Origin: DATEJJ01 sp039649115
GTDB taxonomy: Bacteria; Actinomycetota; Actinomycetes; Mycobacteriales; Micromonosporaceae
Assembly (NCBI GenBank): GCA_039649115.1
Contig: JBBWZQ010000347.1
Location: 1 to 14,317 of the forward strand
Direction: 5' to 3'
DNA: 14,317 bases
Part shown: positions 5,936 to 13,791 of the stretch, piece by piece
Layout of the letters: every line of letters starts with the position of its first letter
Numbering within the stretch: position 1 is the stretch's first letter
Position numbers and translations under genes: made by a program
Notes under the pieces: model-generated
Seen by the model: only the letters and a program-made list of their open reading frames with translations
Database searches by the model: none
Told to the model about the DNA's origin: nothing

Positions 5936-8383
5936 ATGAAGTACGGCTACTTTGATGACGCGCAGCGCGAGTACGTCATCACCCGCCCGGACACCCCGCT
6001 GCCCTGGATCAACTATCTGGGGTTGGAGGCGCTCTTCGGCATCATCTCCAACACGGCGGGCGGCTACACCTTCTACCAGGACGCGCGGCTGCGCCGGCTG
6101 ACCCGCTACCGCTACAACAACGCCCCGCTCGACCTGGGTGGCCGCTACCTCTACCTGCGCGACGACGAGTCCGGCGAGTACTGGTCGCCCTCCTGGCAAC
6201 CGACCCGTACCGACCTCGCCGACTACGAGTGCCGGCACGGCATGTCCTACACCCGGATCGCCGCCATGCACGCGGGGGTACGCGCGGAGACCCTGTACTA
6301 TGTCCCACTTGGTGAGACGCTGGAGGTCTGGCGGCTGCGCGTCACCAACGAGCGGAGCACGCCGCTGGACCTCTCGGTCTTCTCCTCGGCGGAGTTCTGC
6401 CTCTGGGACGCCCAGGACGACGCGACGAACTTCCAGCGCAACTACTCGATCGGTCAGGTCGAGGTGGTCGACGGGGTGATCTACCACAAAACGGAGTACC
6501 GGGAGCGGCGCGACCACTTCGCCTACTTCGCCTGCTCCGAACCGCTGGCCGGCTTCGACACGCAGCGCGAGGCGTTCCTCGGCGCGTACCGGGGCTGGGA
6601 CTGCCCCGCGGCCGTGGAGCGCGGCGCCTCCTTCGACTCGGTGGCCCAGGGCTGGCAGCCGATGGGCAGCCACCACGTGCGGCTGGCGCTGGAGCCGGGC
6701 GCCTCGCACGAGGTCGTCTTCCTCCTCGGCTACGCGGAGAACCCGCGGGACGACAAGTTCGACCCGCCCGGCTCGCAGACGCTCAACAAGACCCGGGTGC
6801 GCCCGGTCATCGAGCGGTGGCTGCGACCGGAGACGGTCGCCGACGGGTACGCCCGGCTGCGCGAGCGGTGGGGCTCGCTGCTGTCCACGCTGCAGGTGCA
6901 GACGCCGGACAACGACACCGACCGCATGGTCAACATCTGGAACGCGTACCAGAACATGGCCGTGTTCAACATGAGCCGGTCGGCCTCGGGCTACGAGTCG
7001 GGCATCGGCCGCGGGATGGGCTTCCGCGACTCCAACCAGGACCTGCTCGGCTTCGTCCACATGGTGCCGCCGCGCGCCCGCGAGCGGATCCTGGACATCG
7101 CGGCGACGCAGCTCGCCTCCGGCGGGGCGTACCACCAGTACCAGCCGCTGACCAAGCGGGGCAACGACGCCATCGGCTCCGGGTTCAACGACGACCCGCT
7201 GTGGCTCGTCACCGGCGTCGCGGCCTACATCAAGGAGACCGGGGACACCGCGATCCTCGACGAGGAGGTGCCGTACGACAACGAGGCGGGCACCGGCGCC
7301 CCGCTGTACGAGCACCTCACGCGCTCCCTCCGGTACACCCTGGACAGGCTGGGCCCGCACGGCCTGCCACTGATCGGCCGCGCCGACTGGAACGACTGCC
7401 TCAATCTCAACTGTTTCTCCGACACTCCCGGCGAGTCGTTCCAGACCACCGAGAACAAGGGCGGCGGGGTGGCCGAGTCGGTCTTCATCGCGGGCCTGTT
7501 CGCCTACGCGGCCCGGGAGATGGCGGACATCGCGGAGCTGCAGGGGCTGCCGGAGGAGGTCAGCACCTACCAGGCCGCCGCGGAGAAGATGGCGGCGACC
7601 ATCGCGGAGCACGGCTGGGACGGCGCCTGGTTCCGCCGCGCCTACGACTACTACGGCAACCTGATCGGCTCGGCCGAGAACGACGAGGGTCAGATCTTCA
7701 TCGAGCCGCAGGGCATGTGCGTGCTGGGCGGCGTCGGCGTCGACGACGGCATGGCCAGCCGCGCCCTGTCCAGCGTGCGGGACCGGCTGGCCAGCGCGCA
7801 CGGGATCGTGCTGCAGCAACCCGCGTACGCCAACTACCACATGGAGCTGGGCGAGATCTCCTCGTACCCGCCGGGTTACAAGGAGAACGCTGGCATCTTC
7901 TGCCACACCAACCCGTGGATCATGATTGCCGAGGCGATCGTCGGGAACGGGGACAGCGCGTTCGACTACTACCGGCGGATCAACCCGTCGGCCCGCGAGG
8001 AGCTCGGCGAGGTGCACCGGTGCGAGCCGTACGTGTACGCGCAGATGATCGCCGGACCGGACGCGCCCACCCACGGCGAGGCGAAGAACTCCTGGCTGAC
8101 CGGCACCGCGGCGTGGAACTACGTGGCCGTCACCCAGTGGATCCTCGGCATCCGGCCCGACTTCACCGGGCTGCGCGTCGAGCCGGTGCTCCCGCTGGAC
8201 TGGCCCGGATACACGGCGACCCGCCGGTACCGGGGCGCGACGTACCAGATCACCGTGCGCAAGCCGGCCGGGGTGGCGGCGCGCGGCTGGCAGGTGTACG
8301 TCGACGGCCAGCTCTGCCCCGGCAGCCTGCTCCCGCTGGCCGAACCCGGCTCGATGGTCACCGTGGAGCTGACCGCCTGCTGA
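5936..8383 (+). CDS. GH94 cellobiose phosphorylase
   Basis: This 815-residue cytosolic enzyme is full length for the family (about 810-820). It converts cellobiose plus phosphate to alpha-glucose 1-phosphate and glucose, saving one ATP over hydrolysis. Domains are the N-terminal beta-sandwich (~1-290), a linker helix region, the (alpha/alpha)6 barrel (~320-730) and a C-terminal jelly-roll. GMGFRDSNQDLLG (R364, D365) contacts the sugar; GRADWNDCLNLNCFSDTPGES holds the general-acid Asp (probably D487); H657 in FCHTNPW is placed like the phosphate-binding His. Cellobiose rather than chitobiose specificity is inferred from overall similarity and the CebR box upstream. The ATG at 5936 is chosen for GGGGAG five bases before it; a longer in-frame start at 5864 would lie ahead of promoter elements. 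It seems monocistronic, ending in a hairpin shared with the convergent hydrolase. Confidence 0.93.
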   Translation: MKYGYFDDAQREYVITRPDTPLPWINYLGLEALFGIISNTAGGYTFYQDARLRRLTRYRYNNAPLDLGGRYLYLRDDESGEYWSPSWQPTRTDLADYECRHGMSYTRIAAMHAGVRAETLYYVPLGETLEVWRLRVTNERSTPLDLSVFSSAEFCLWDAQDDATNFQRNYSIGQVEVVDGVIYHKTEYRERRDHFAYFACSEPLAGFDTQREAFLGAYRGWDCPAAVERGASFDSVAQGWQPMGSHHVRLALEPGASHEVVFLLGYAENPRDDKFDPPGSQTLNKTRVRPVIERWLRPETVADGYARLRERWGSLLSTLQVQTPDNDTDRMVNIWNAYQNMAVFNMSRSASGYESGIGRGMGFRDSNQDLLGFVHMVPPRARERILDIAATQLASGGAYHQYQPLTKRGNDAIGSGFNDDPLWLVTGVAAYIKETGDTAILDEEVPYDNEAGTGAPLYEHLTRSLRYTLDRLGPHGLPLIGRADWNDCLNLNCFSDTPGESFQTTENKGGGVAESVFIAGLFAYAAREMADIAELQGLPEEVSTYQAAAEKMAATIAEHGWDGAWFRRAYDYYGNLIGSAENDEGQIFIEPQGMCVLGGVGVDDGMASRALSSVRDRLASAHGIVLQQPAYANYHMELGEISSYPPGYKENAGIFCHTNPWIMIAEAIVGNGDSAFDYYRRINPSAREELGEVHRCEPYVYAQMIAGPDAPTHGEAKNSWLTGTAAWNYVAVTQWILGIRPDFTGLRVEPVLPLDWPGYTATRRYRGATYQITVRKPAGVAARGWQVYVDGQLCPGSLLPLAEPGSMVTVELTAC

Positions 8384-8414
8384 CGCTCACGTACGGGCGG
8401 GCTACGACTGAGCG
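8384..8414. terminator. Bidirectional hairpin between convergent genes
   Basis: CGCTCA then CGTA (8384-8393) pair with TACG and TGAGCG (8403-8414), with a two-base bulge (8407-8408) and a CGGGCGGGC loop. The stem starts at the base after the GH94 stop codon and takes in the stop codon of the opposite hydrolase gene. It can serve both transcripts; no T-tract is present on either strand. Confidence 0.45.
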
Positions 8415-9190
8415 ACCGCGCCGGTCGTCCGCAGGATCAGGGCGGCGACCAGCCGAGGATCGTCGCTCATCGGTACGTGCCCGCAGCCGTGCAGGGCCAC
8501 GTGGCGTGCCTGCGGGAGGAGCTCGCGCGCCACCCGCGCCTGTGCCGGAGCCAGGATCCGGTCCCGGGTACCCCAGCCGATCGTCACCGGTACCGTCGGC
8601 GAGCCGGCGAAGCGGTACCGGCGGCCCGACCAGGCGACCGGGCGGAAGCTCCGGCCGCGCCGCAGGGCCAGCGCGTCCTCGGCGGCCCGCACCGGGTCGA
8701 GCAGGCGGGGCCGGGACACCAGGGGCGCGAAGCACGCGGCACGCAGCGCCTCGACGCGCATCGCCCGGTGGATGAACGGCTCGGGCAGGAAGGTGCCGGC
8801 GCGCAGGACGGAGAGGATCGCCAGCGCGCGCAGCCGCTGCGGCGCGGTGAAGAAGCCGACCGGGGCCAGCGCGGTGGCCGAGCGGACCAGCCCGGCCACG
8901 GCCAGTTCCAGGGCGATCCCGCCACCGAGGCTGTTGCCCGCGACGTGCGGCGTGCCCAACCCGGTCGACGCGAAGAACTCGGCGAGCGACGCCACCGCGC
9001 TGGCCATGCCACGCGGCGTACCTCGCGGCGGCGCCTGCGACCCGCCGAAGCCGGGCAGGTCGATCGCGACGACCTCGTGGTGCTCGGCGAGCTGGTCGAG
9101 GACTGGTGTCCAGGCCTGCCAGCGGTGCCCGATGCCGTGGAGGAGCACCAGGGGTTCCCCGGTGCCGCGCCGCGCGTGATTGAGGTCCAT
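8402..9190 (-). CDS. Alpha/beta-fold hydrolase
   Basis: This 262-residue protein is of the alpha/beta hydrolase (esterase, haloperoxidase-like) type. LVLLHGIGHRWQAW gives the oxyanion region; GNSLGGG holds nucleophile S87; D210 (GTRDRIL) and H238 (GCGHVPMSDDP) complete the triad. The cap region (~115-195) is Arg/Pro-rich and gives no substrate clue. The start is set at ATG 9190 rather than the in-frame ATG 9196 because no ribosome binding site exists and a -10 (TAGCTT, minus strand) ends exactly six bases before 9190, predicting a leaderless mRNA; from 9196 the -10 would touch the start codon. It shares this -10 region with the divergent alcohol dehydrogenase, so the two are probably expressed together, perhaps on ester-linked and alcohol intermediates of one compound. 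It is convergent with GH94. Confidence 0.88.
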   Translation of the reverse strand: MDLNHARRGTGEPLVLLHGIGHRWQAWTPVLDQLAEHHEVVAIDLPGFGGSQAPPRGTPRGMASAVASLAEFFASTGLGTPHVAGNSLGGGIALELAVAGLVRSATALAPVGFFTAPQRLRALAILSVLRAGTFLPEPFIHRAMRVEALRAACFAPLVSRPRLLDPVRAAEDALALRRGRSFRPVAWSGRRYRFAGSPTVPVTIGWGTRDRILAPAQARVARELLPQARHVALHGCGHVPMSDDPRLVAALILRTTGAVAQS

Positions 9191-9207
9191 CGTCATAAGC
9201 TATCGCC
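9191..9207. promoter_or_regulatory. Symmetrical bidirectional leaderless promoter
   Basis: Only 17 bases separate the two start codons. On the plus strand TAAGCT (9196-9201) is followed by six bases and GTG 9208; on the minus strand TAGCTT (9202-9197) is followed by six bases and ATG 9190. Both fit TANNNT-N6-start, the layout of leaderless actinobacterial promoters, and neither gene has a ribosome binding site. The two -10 hexamers overlap over five bases, so RNA polymerase could bind in only one direction at a time. Confidence 0.55.
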
Positions 9208-10320
9208 GTGCAGCAATCCCGTGCCGTCGTCCTGGAGAGCTTCGGTGCCCCGCTGGCGGTCCGGGAGTTCCCGGTACCCGCGCCGGCGCCCGGTGACCTC
9301 GTGGTGGCGGTGGGCCTGGCCGGCATCTGCGGCACCGACCTGCACCTGCGCGACGGGCACCTGCCGATACCGACGCCGCTGGTCCTCGGGCACGAGGGGC
9401 TGGGCGTGGTGCACGCGCTGGGCGGGGGCGCGCGGGGCGGGGGCGTGCCGACCGACGCGCGCGGCGATCCGCTGCGCGTGGGTGACACGGTGATGTGGGC
9501 CTCGTCCATCTCCTGTGGACGGTGCGCCGCCTGCCGGCAACACCGCGAGCCGACGCTGTGCGCCGACCGCCGCACCTACGGGGTCAACCGGCCGCTCGAC
9601 CGGGGTCAGCCGCTGTCCGGCGCCTGGGCGGACCACATCTACCTGGAGGCCGGTACCACGGTCGTGAAGCTGCCGCCCGGCATCGACCCGGCCGTCGCGA
9701 TGTCGCTGGCGTGCGCGGGCCCCACGGTCGTGCACGCGCTGGGCGAGCGCCGGCCGCCGCGCCTCGGGGAGTCGGTCATCGTGCAGGGCAGCGGGCCGGT
9801 GGGGCTGGCCGCCGCGGCCCTCGCGCAGCTGGCCGGCGCGGCCAGCGTGGTGCTGCTCGGCGGCCCGGCCGGCCGGCTGGACCTGGCCCGCGAGTGCGGC
9901 ATCGGGGACGTCCACATCGACATCGAGAGCGCGGGCGCGCTGGACGCGGCGCTGGCCGGCACACCGCGGGGCGAGGGCGCCGACCTGGTGATCGAGTGCG
10001 CCGGCGCGCCGGTGGCGGTCGCGCAGGGGCTGCGGCTGCCGCGCCGGGGCGGCAGCTATCTGGTCATCGGGCAGTACACCGACGGCGGCGACACCCCGAT
10101 GAACCCGCACCAGATCGTGTACCGGCAGCTCGACGTCATCGGCTCCTGGGCGTTCACCGGCGCGCACCTGGTCGGGTACGTGGAGCTGCTGCCCCGGCTC
10201 GCCGCCCGCTTCGACCTGCGCCGCCTGGTCACGACGTTCGACCTGGCGGACGCGGACGAGGCGATGCGCCAGGTCGCCAGCGGCGCCGTGCTCAAGGCGC
10301 TGCTGCGCCCGGCACGGTAG
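9208..10320 (+). CDS. Zinc-dependent alcohol dehydrogenase (MDR superfamily)
   Basis: This 370-residue medium-chain dehydrogenase has the catalytic-zinc ligands C41 (GICGTD), H62/E63 (GHEGLG) and C169, and the structural-zinc lobe C103, C106, C109 and C118. The last spacing is eight residues instead of the common seven. The Rossmann motif is GSGPVGL (194-200). The second beta strand ends in LLGGP (216-220) with no Asp/Glu where NAD-specific members bind the ribose, so cofactor preference is unclear. A glycine-rich loop (residues ~71-80, LGGGARGGGV) lengthens the region after the catalytic His. Substrate alcohol or aldehyde is unknown. GTG 9208 is the only sensible start, without RBS but six bases after a -10 (leaderless). 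The gene is divergent from the alpha/beta hydrolase and its last 29 bases overlap the end of the convergent transporter gene. Confidence 0.9.
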   Translation: MQQSRAVVLESFGAPLAVREFPVPAPAPGDLVVAVGLAGICGTDLHLRDGHLPIPTPLVLGHEGLGVVHALGGGARGGGVPTDARGDPLRVGDTVMWASSISCGRCAACRQHREPTLCADRRTYGVNRPLDRGQPLSGAWADHIYLEAGTTVVKLPPGIDPAVAMSLACAGPTVVHALGERRPPRLGESVIVQGSGPVGLAAAALAQLAGAASVVLLGGPAGRLDLARECGIGDVHIDIESAGALDAALAGTPRGEGADLVIECAGAPVAVAQGLRLPRRGGSYLVIGQYTDGGDTPMNPHQIVYRQLDVIGSWAFTGAHLVGYVELLPRLAARFDLRRLVTTFDLADADEAMRQVASGAVLKALLRPAR

Positions 10321-11554
10321 CGGGTGGCGCGGTCGAGGTCCGGACGCCGGGTGGGCGGGTGATCAGCGGCAGCACGACGGCGACCAGGGCCAGCACACCG
10401 ATGGTGGTGAACGCGACCGTGTAGGACTTGCCGTTGATGAGGTTGGCCGCCAGCAGCGGGCCGATCACCCCGCCGATGCTCCAGCCGATCAGCATCAGGC
10501 CGTAGATGGCGCCGGCGTTGCGCAGCCCGAAGTGGTCGCCGGCCGTGGCGGGCATGGTGCCGAACCCGCCGCCGTAGCACAGGTACACCAGCGCGCCGAG
10601 CACGGCGAACAGGGCGGGTGCGGTGGCGTGCGGCAGGATCAGGAGGCACACGCCCTGGATGACCAGCATCCCGATGAACGCGCTCATCCGCCCGACGTGC
10701 TCGGACAGCCAGCCCCAGAAGACCCGGCCGCCGCCGTTGAACAGGCCCATCACGCCGGTGAAGGCGGCCGCCCCCGCGGCGGTGTACCCCGCGATGTCCG
10801 TCGCGGCCGACGAGGCCACCGAGATCAGGCTGATGCCCGCGGTCACGTTCAGCATCAGGATCGCCGTCAGCAGGTACCACTGCGGGGTACGCATGGCCTG
10901 GGCGGGCGTCATCTCCCGGTCGGTGCCGGCCACCGACCCCGTCGCCGGCGGCTGCCAGCCCGGCACCTGGTACCCCTCCGGCGGGTTGCGGAAGAACGAC
11001 GCGCCCAGGGTGGCGAGGATCAGGTATGCCACGCCGAGCCAGAGGAACGACCGGGTGGGTACCTCCTTGTAGTGGTCGACGAGCCGCTGCGCCACCGGAG
11101 AGGTGAGCACCGCGCCGAAGCCGAACCCGCCCACCGCCACGCCGGTGATCAGGCCGCGCTTGTCCGGGAACCACTTCTGCAGCATCGCGACCGGCACGAT
11201 GTACCCGAGGCCGAGACCGAAGCCGGCGATCACCCCGTACCCCAGAATCAGCAGCCACAGCTGGCCGCGGCCGCCGGACAGGCCGGCGAGCAGGATGCCC
11301 ACCGCGTACACCACGGCGCCGGTGAGGGCCACCAACCGCGGACCGCGACGGTCCTGGATGCGGCCGCCCAGGAAGGTGCCCAGGAACAGCATGCCGATGG
11401 TCACCGAGAACGGCACCGCGGCCTGGGCCTTGGTCAGGTGGAACGCGTTGTCCTTCTGCAGCGCCTTCGAGAACACGCTCCAGGCGTAGACGGCGCCGAG
11501 CGACAGTTGCAGGAGCACTCCGGCGGCAGCCAGCCACCAGCGGTTGCGGGTCAT
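10292..11554 (-). CDS. MFS transporter, oxalate/formate antiporter (OFA)-like
   Basis: This 420-residue inner-membrane protein has about 12 predicted helices. OFA signatures are GAVYAWSVF at residues 20-28 in helix 1, MFS motif A GGRIQDRRGPR (63-73) between helices 2 and 3, the central-loop FRNPPEGYQVPGW, and glycine-rich helices such as GFGLGLGYIVP and GGFGFGAVL. Characterised OFA members exchange oxalate for formate or carry small carboxylates; the substrate here is not proven. The ATG overlaps the stop codon of the molybdopterin oxidoreductase (ATGA) and has GGAGG seven bases upstream, so the two are translationally coupled. A formate- or oxalate-type substrate would suit its partner. The C-terminal tail is a Pro/Ala/Thr-rich cytoplasmic extension that overlaps the convergent dehydrogenase gene by 29 bases. 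Confidence 0.88.
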   Translation of the reverse strand: MTRNRWWLAAAGVLLQLSLGAVYAWSVFSKALQKDNAFHLTKAQAAVPFSVTIGMLFLGTFLGGRIQDRRGPRLVALTGAVVYAVGILLAGLSGGRGQLWLLILGYGVIAGFGLGLGYIVPVAMLQKWFPDKRGLITGVAVGGFGFGAVLTSPVAQRLVDHYKEVPTRSFLWLGVAYLILATLGASFFRNPPEGYQVPGWQPPATGSVAGTDREMTPAQAMRTPQWYLLTAILMLNVTAGISLISVASSAATDIAGYTAAGAAAFTGVMGLFNGGGRVFWGWLSEHVGRMSAFIGMLVIQGVCLLILPHATAPALFAVLGALVYLCYGGGFGTMPATAGDHFGLRNAGAIYGLMLIGWSIGGVIGPLLAANLINGKSYTVAFTTIGVLALVAVVLPLITRPPGVRTSTAPPATVPGAAAP

Positions 11555-13791
11555 GAGGGGACCTCCGTGCGGTCGGGTGCGACGCGGACGACGGCGTTGT
11601 AGTCGGGCATCTTGGCCTGCGGCGAGCGCCGGGTGCGGTCGATCAGCACCTCGCCCTCGGGCCAGTGCACCTGCAGGTTGCCGGGGGTGACCGCGGCGCG
11701 GCGCACCCGGCCGCGCAGCGCGCCGGTCGCGCTGGTCAGCACGACCGGGTCGCCGTCGGCGAGGCCGAGCCGTTCGGCGTCGGTCGGGTTCATCAGGACG
11801 GCGTCGCGCACCGCGCCGGTCAGCGGGTCACGGGCCTCCTGCACCATGCTGTTGAACTGCTTGCCCCGCCGGGTGGCCAGGGCGAACGTGCCGTCGGGCC
11901 GGCGCGTGTCGGGCAGTTCGACCACGGAGAAGCGGGCCCGGCCGTCGCCGGTCGGGAACTGCCAGTCCGCGCACAGGTGCGGGCCGCCGTACTGGAAGGA
12001 GTCGCCGAACCCGGACAGGGACTCGATCCCCTGGTACATCGGGATGGCCCGGGCGATGTCCGCGCGGATCTCCGCGGTGCCCGGGTAGCGGACCGCGCCG
12101 GCCAGGTCCGGCCGGGCCCGGGCGGCCAGCTCACCGAAGATGCGGTACTCCGGCCAGGCGTCCGGTACCCGCGGTCCGGGCACCTCCGGGCTGAAGATGA
12201 CCCGCCGCTCGGTGGAGGTCTCGGTGACGCCGCCGGTCATCTCGTACCGGGTCTGCGCGGGCAGCAGCAGCACCGTCTCGGCGGGGTCCACGAGCATCTG
12301 ACCAGAGAGACAAATATCAATGTGTACGCGCAGCGGAATGCGCTCCAGTGCCGCCCGGCAGTAGGCCGGGTCGGGCAGCACCTCGGTGAAATTGCCACCG
12401 GAGCTGACCAGCACGTCCAACTCCCCCGCGTGTGCCGCGTCGATCATCTCCGGCGCGGTGAGCCCCGGCCGGGTGGGCACCGGGAAGCCCCACAGCGCGG
12501 CCAGCCGCCCGGCGTTGGCCTCGTCGATCGGCACCCCGCCGGGCAGGACCGTCGCGTACGCGCCCATCTCCGCGCCGCCCTGCACACCGGAGTGCCCGCG
12601 GATCGGCATCAACCCGCACTTGTCGCGCCCGACGAAGCCCTTGGACAGCCCCAGGTTGATGATGGCGCGGACGTTGTCCTCGCCGAACTCGTGCTGGGTG
12701 ACGCCCATGCTCCACACGAAGACCGCGGTGCCCGCCTCGTGCAGCATCTGCGCCAGCCCGAGCATCTCCTCGCGGGTCGTGCCGGACAGCGCCTCCAGTT
12801 CCTCCCAGGACTGTCCCTTGAGCGTGCCGGCCAGCTCGTCGAACCCGGTCGTGTGCTGCTCGATGAACGACTGGTCCACCCAGCCGCGCTCCACCATGTG
12901 CTTGAGCACGCCACTGAGGAAGCCGATGTCCCCGCCGACGTTGATGTCGAAGAACCGGTCGGTCACCCTGGTACCGAAGATCGCACTCTCCACATTGGAC
13001 GGCACCCAGTACCGGGCCATGCCCGGCTCCCGGTACGCGTTGACGGACACCACGCGGGTACCGGCCTTCTTCGCGTGGTACAGGTACTTCATCGCCACCG
13101 GCTGGTTGTTGGCCACGTTGGAGCCGACGAAGACGATGAGGTCGCTGCCGATCCAGTCGGTGTAGGAGCACGTGGTCGCCGCGACGCCCAGCGCGCCCTT
13201 GAGCCCGAAGGTGCTGGGCGAGTGGCAGACGCGGGCGGCGTTGTCGATGGAGTTGGTACCCAGCGCGCGCACCGCCTTCTGCGCGGCGAAGTAGTTCTCG
13301 TTGGGTGCGCCGCGGCTGGTGAGGTAGAAGCCGGTGCGCGCCGGGTCCACCGCGCGCAGCCGGTCCGCGGCCAGGTCGAGCGCCGCGTCCCAGCCGATCG
13401 GCCGGAAGCCCGGCTCGCCCGCGTGGCGCACCATGGGCTCGGGCAGCCGGCCCAGCCCGCGCAGGTACGCACCTGACTGACCGCTCAGTTGGCTGACGTC
13501 GGCGAGCGCCCCGGGATCCAGCGCCGGCATGGTGGACAGGCGCAGCAGCCGCAGCCGCACGTTGCACAGGTGGACCTCGCGCAGCGTCCAGTCGTGCATC
13601 CCCTTGGTGCCCAGCGCGCAGCCGTCGCAGGTGCCCTGGCGCAGGATCCGCCACGCGTAGCCCAGCCGGTCCCGGTTCTCCCGCACCGCCTTGGCTATCT
13701 CGAGGTAGTTGTTGGGCCGGCCCTCGCCGATGCCGAACGGCTTCAAGCTCGCCCAGTTAGCCGGATCGATGAACTTCTCGCGCTTTCCCAT
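11551..13791 (-). CDS. FdhF/YdeP-family molybdopterin oxidoreductase (formate-dehydrogenase-like)
   Basis: This 746-residue cytoplasmic protein (no Tat signal) has the length and motifs of the FdhF/YdeP alpha-subunit family. TCDGCALGTKGMHDWT and REVHLCNVRLRLLRL form the N-terminal cysteine region with only C55, C58 and C76. C189 in ARVCHSPSTFG aligns with the selenocysteine of E. coli formate dehydrogenase H, so it is the likely Mo/W ligand. The bis-MGD binding domains follow and the C-terminal MopB domain ends near PDYNAVVRV. Formate oxidation is the family label, but E. coli YdeP is linked to acid resistance and its reaction is unproven, so activity is open. ATG 13791 has AGGGAG at good distance. 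A run of T-ending rare codons spans residues 491-497. It leads the operon with the OFA transporter; no FdhD or reductase partner is in the window. Confidence 0.9.
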   Translation of the reverse strand: MGKREKFIDPANWASLKPFGIGEGRPNNYLEIAKAVRENRDRLGYAWRILRQGTCDGCALGTKGMHDWTLREVHLCNVRLRLLRLSTMPALDPGALADVSQLSGQSGAYLRGLGRLPEPMVRHAGEPGFRPIGWDAALDLAADRLRAVDPARTGFYLTSRGAPNENYFAAQKAVRALGTNSIDNAARVCHSPSTFGLKGALGVAATTCSYTDWIGSDLIVFVGSNVANNQPVAMKYLYHAKKAGTRVVSVNAYREPGMARYWVPSNVESAIFGTRVTDRFFDINVGGDIGFLSGVLKHMVERGWVDQSFIEQHTTGFDELAGTLKGQSWEELEALSGTTREEMLGLAQMLHEAGTAVFVWSMGVTQHEFGEDNVRAIINLGLSKGFVGRDKCGLMPIRGHSGVQGGAEMGAYATVLPGGVPIDEANAGRLAALWGFPVPTRPGLTAPEMIDAAHAGELDVLVSSGGNFTEVLPDPAYCRAALERIPLRVHIDICLSGQMLVDPAETVLLLPAQTRYEMTGGVTETSTERRVIFSPEVPGPRVPDAWPEYRIFGELAARARPDLAGAVRYPGTAEIRADIARAIPMYQGIESLSGFGDSFQYGGPHLCADWQFPTGDGRARFSVVELPDTRRPDGTFALATRRGKQFNSMVQEARDPLTGAVRDAVLMNPTDAERLGLADGDPVVLTSATGALRGRVRRAAVTPGNLQVHWPEGEVLIDRTRRSPQAKMPDYNAVVRVAPDRTEVPS

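Noticed and set aside
5327..8074. 915-codon minus-strand frame opposite the DJ-1 and GH94 genes
   Set aside because: Composition (Val/Arg/Gly/His-rich, repetitive) is that of a GC-rich antisense shadow, while the plus strand encodes a full-length GH94 enzyme with catalytic motifs.
13473..13487. ACTGA-CCGC-TCAGT dyad inside the oxidoreductase gene as a third copy of the TetR-type palindrome
   Set aside because: The spacing between half-sites is different (4 not 6), the centre does not match, and the bases encode a normal part of the protein.
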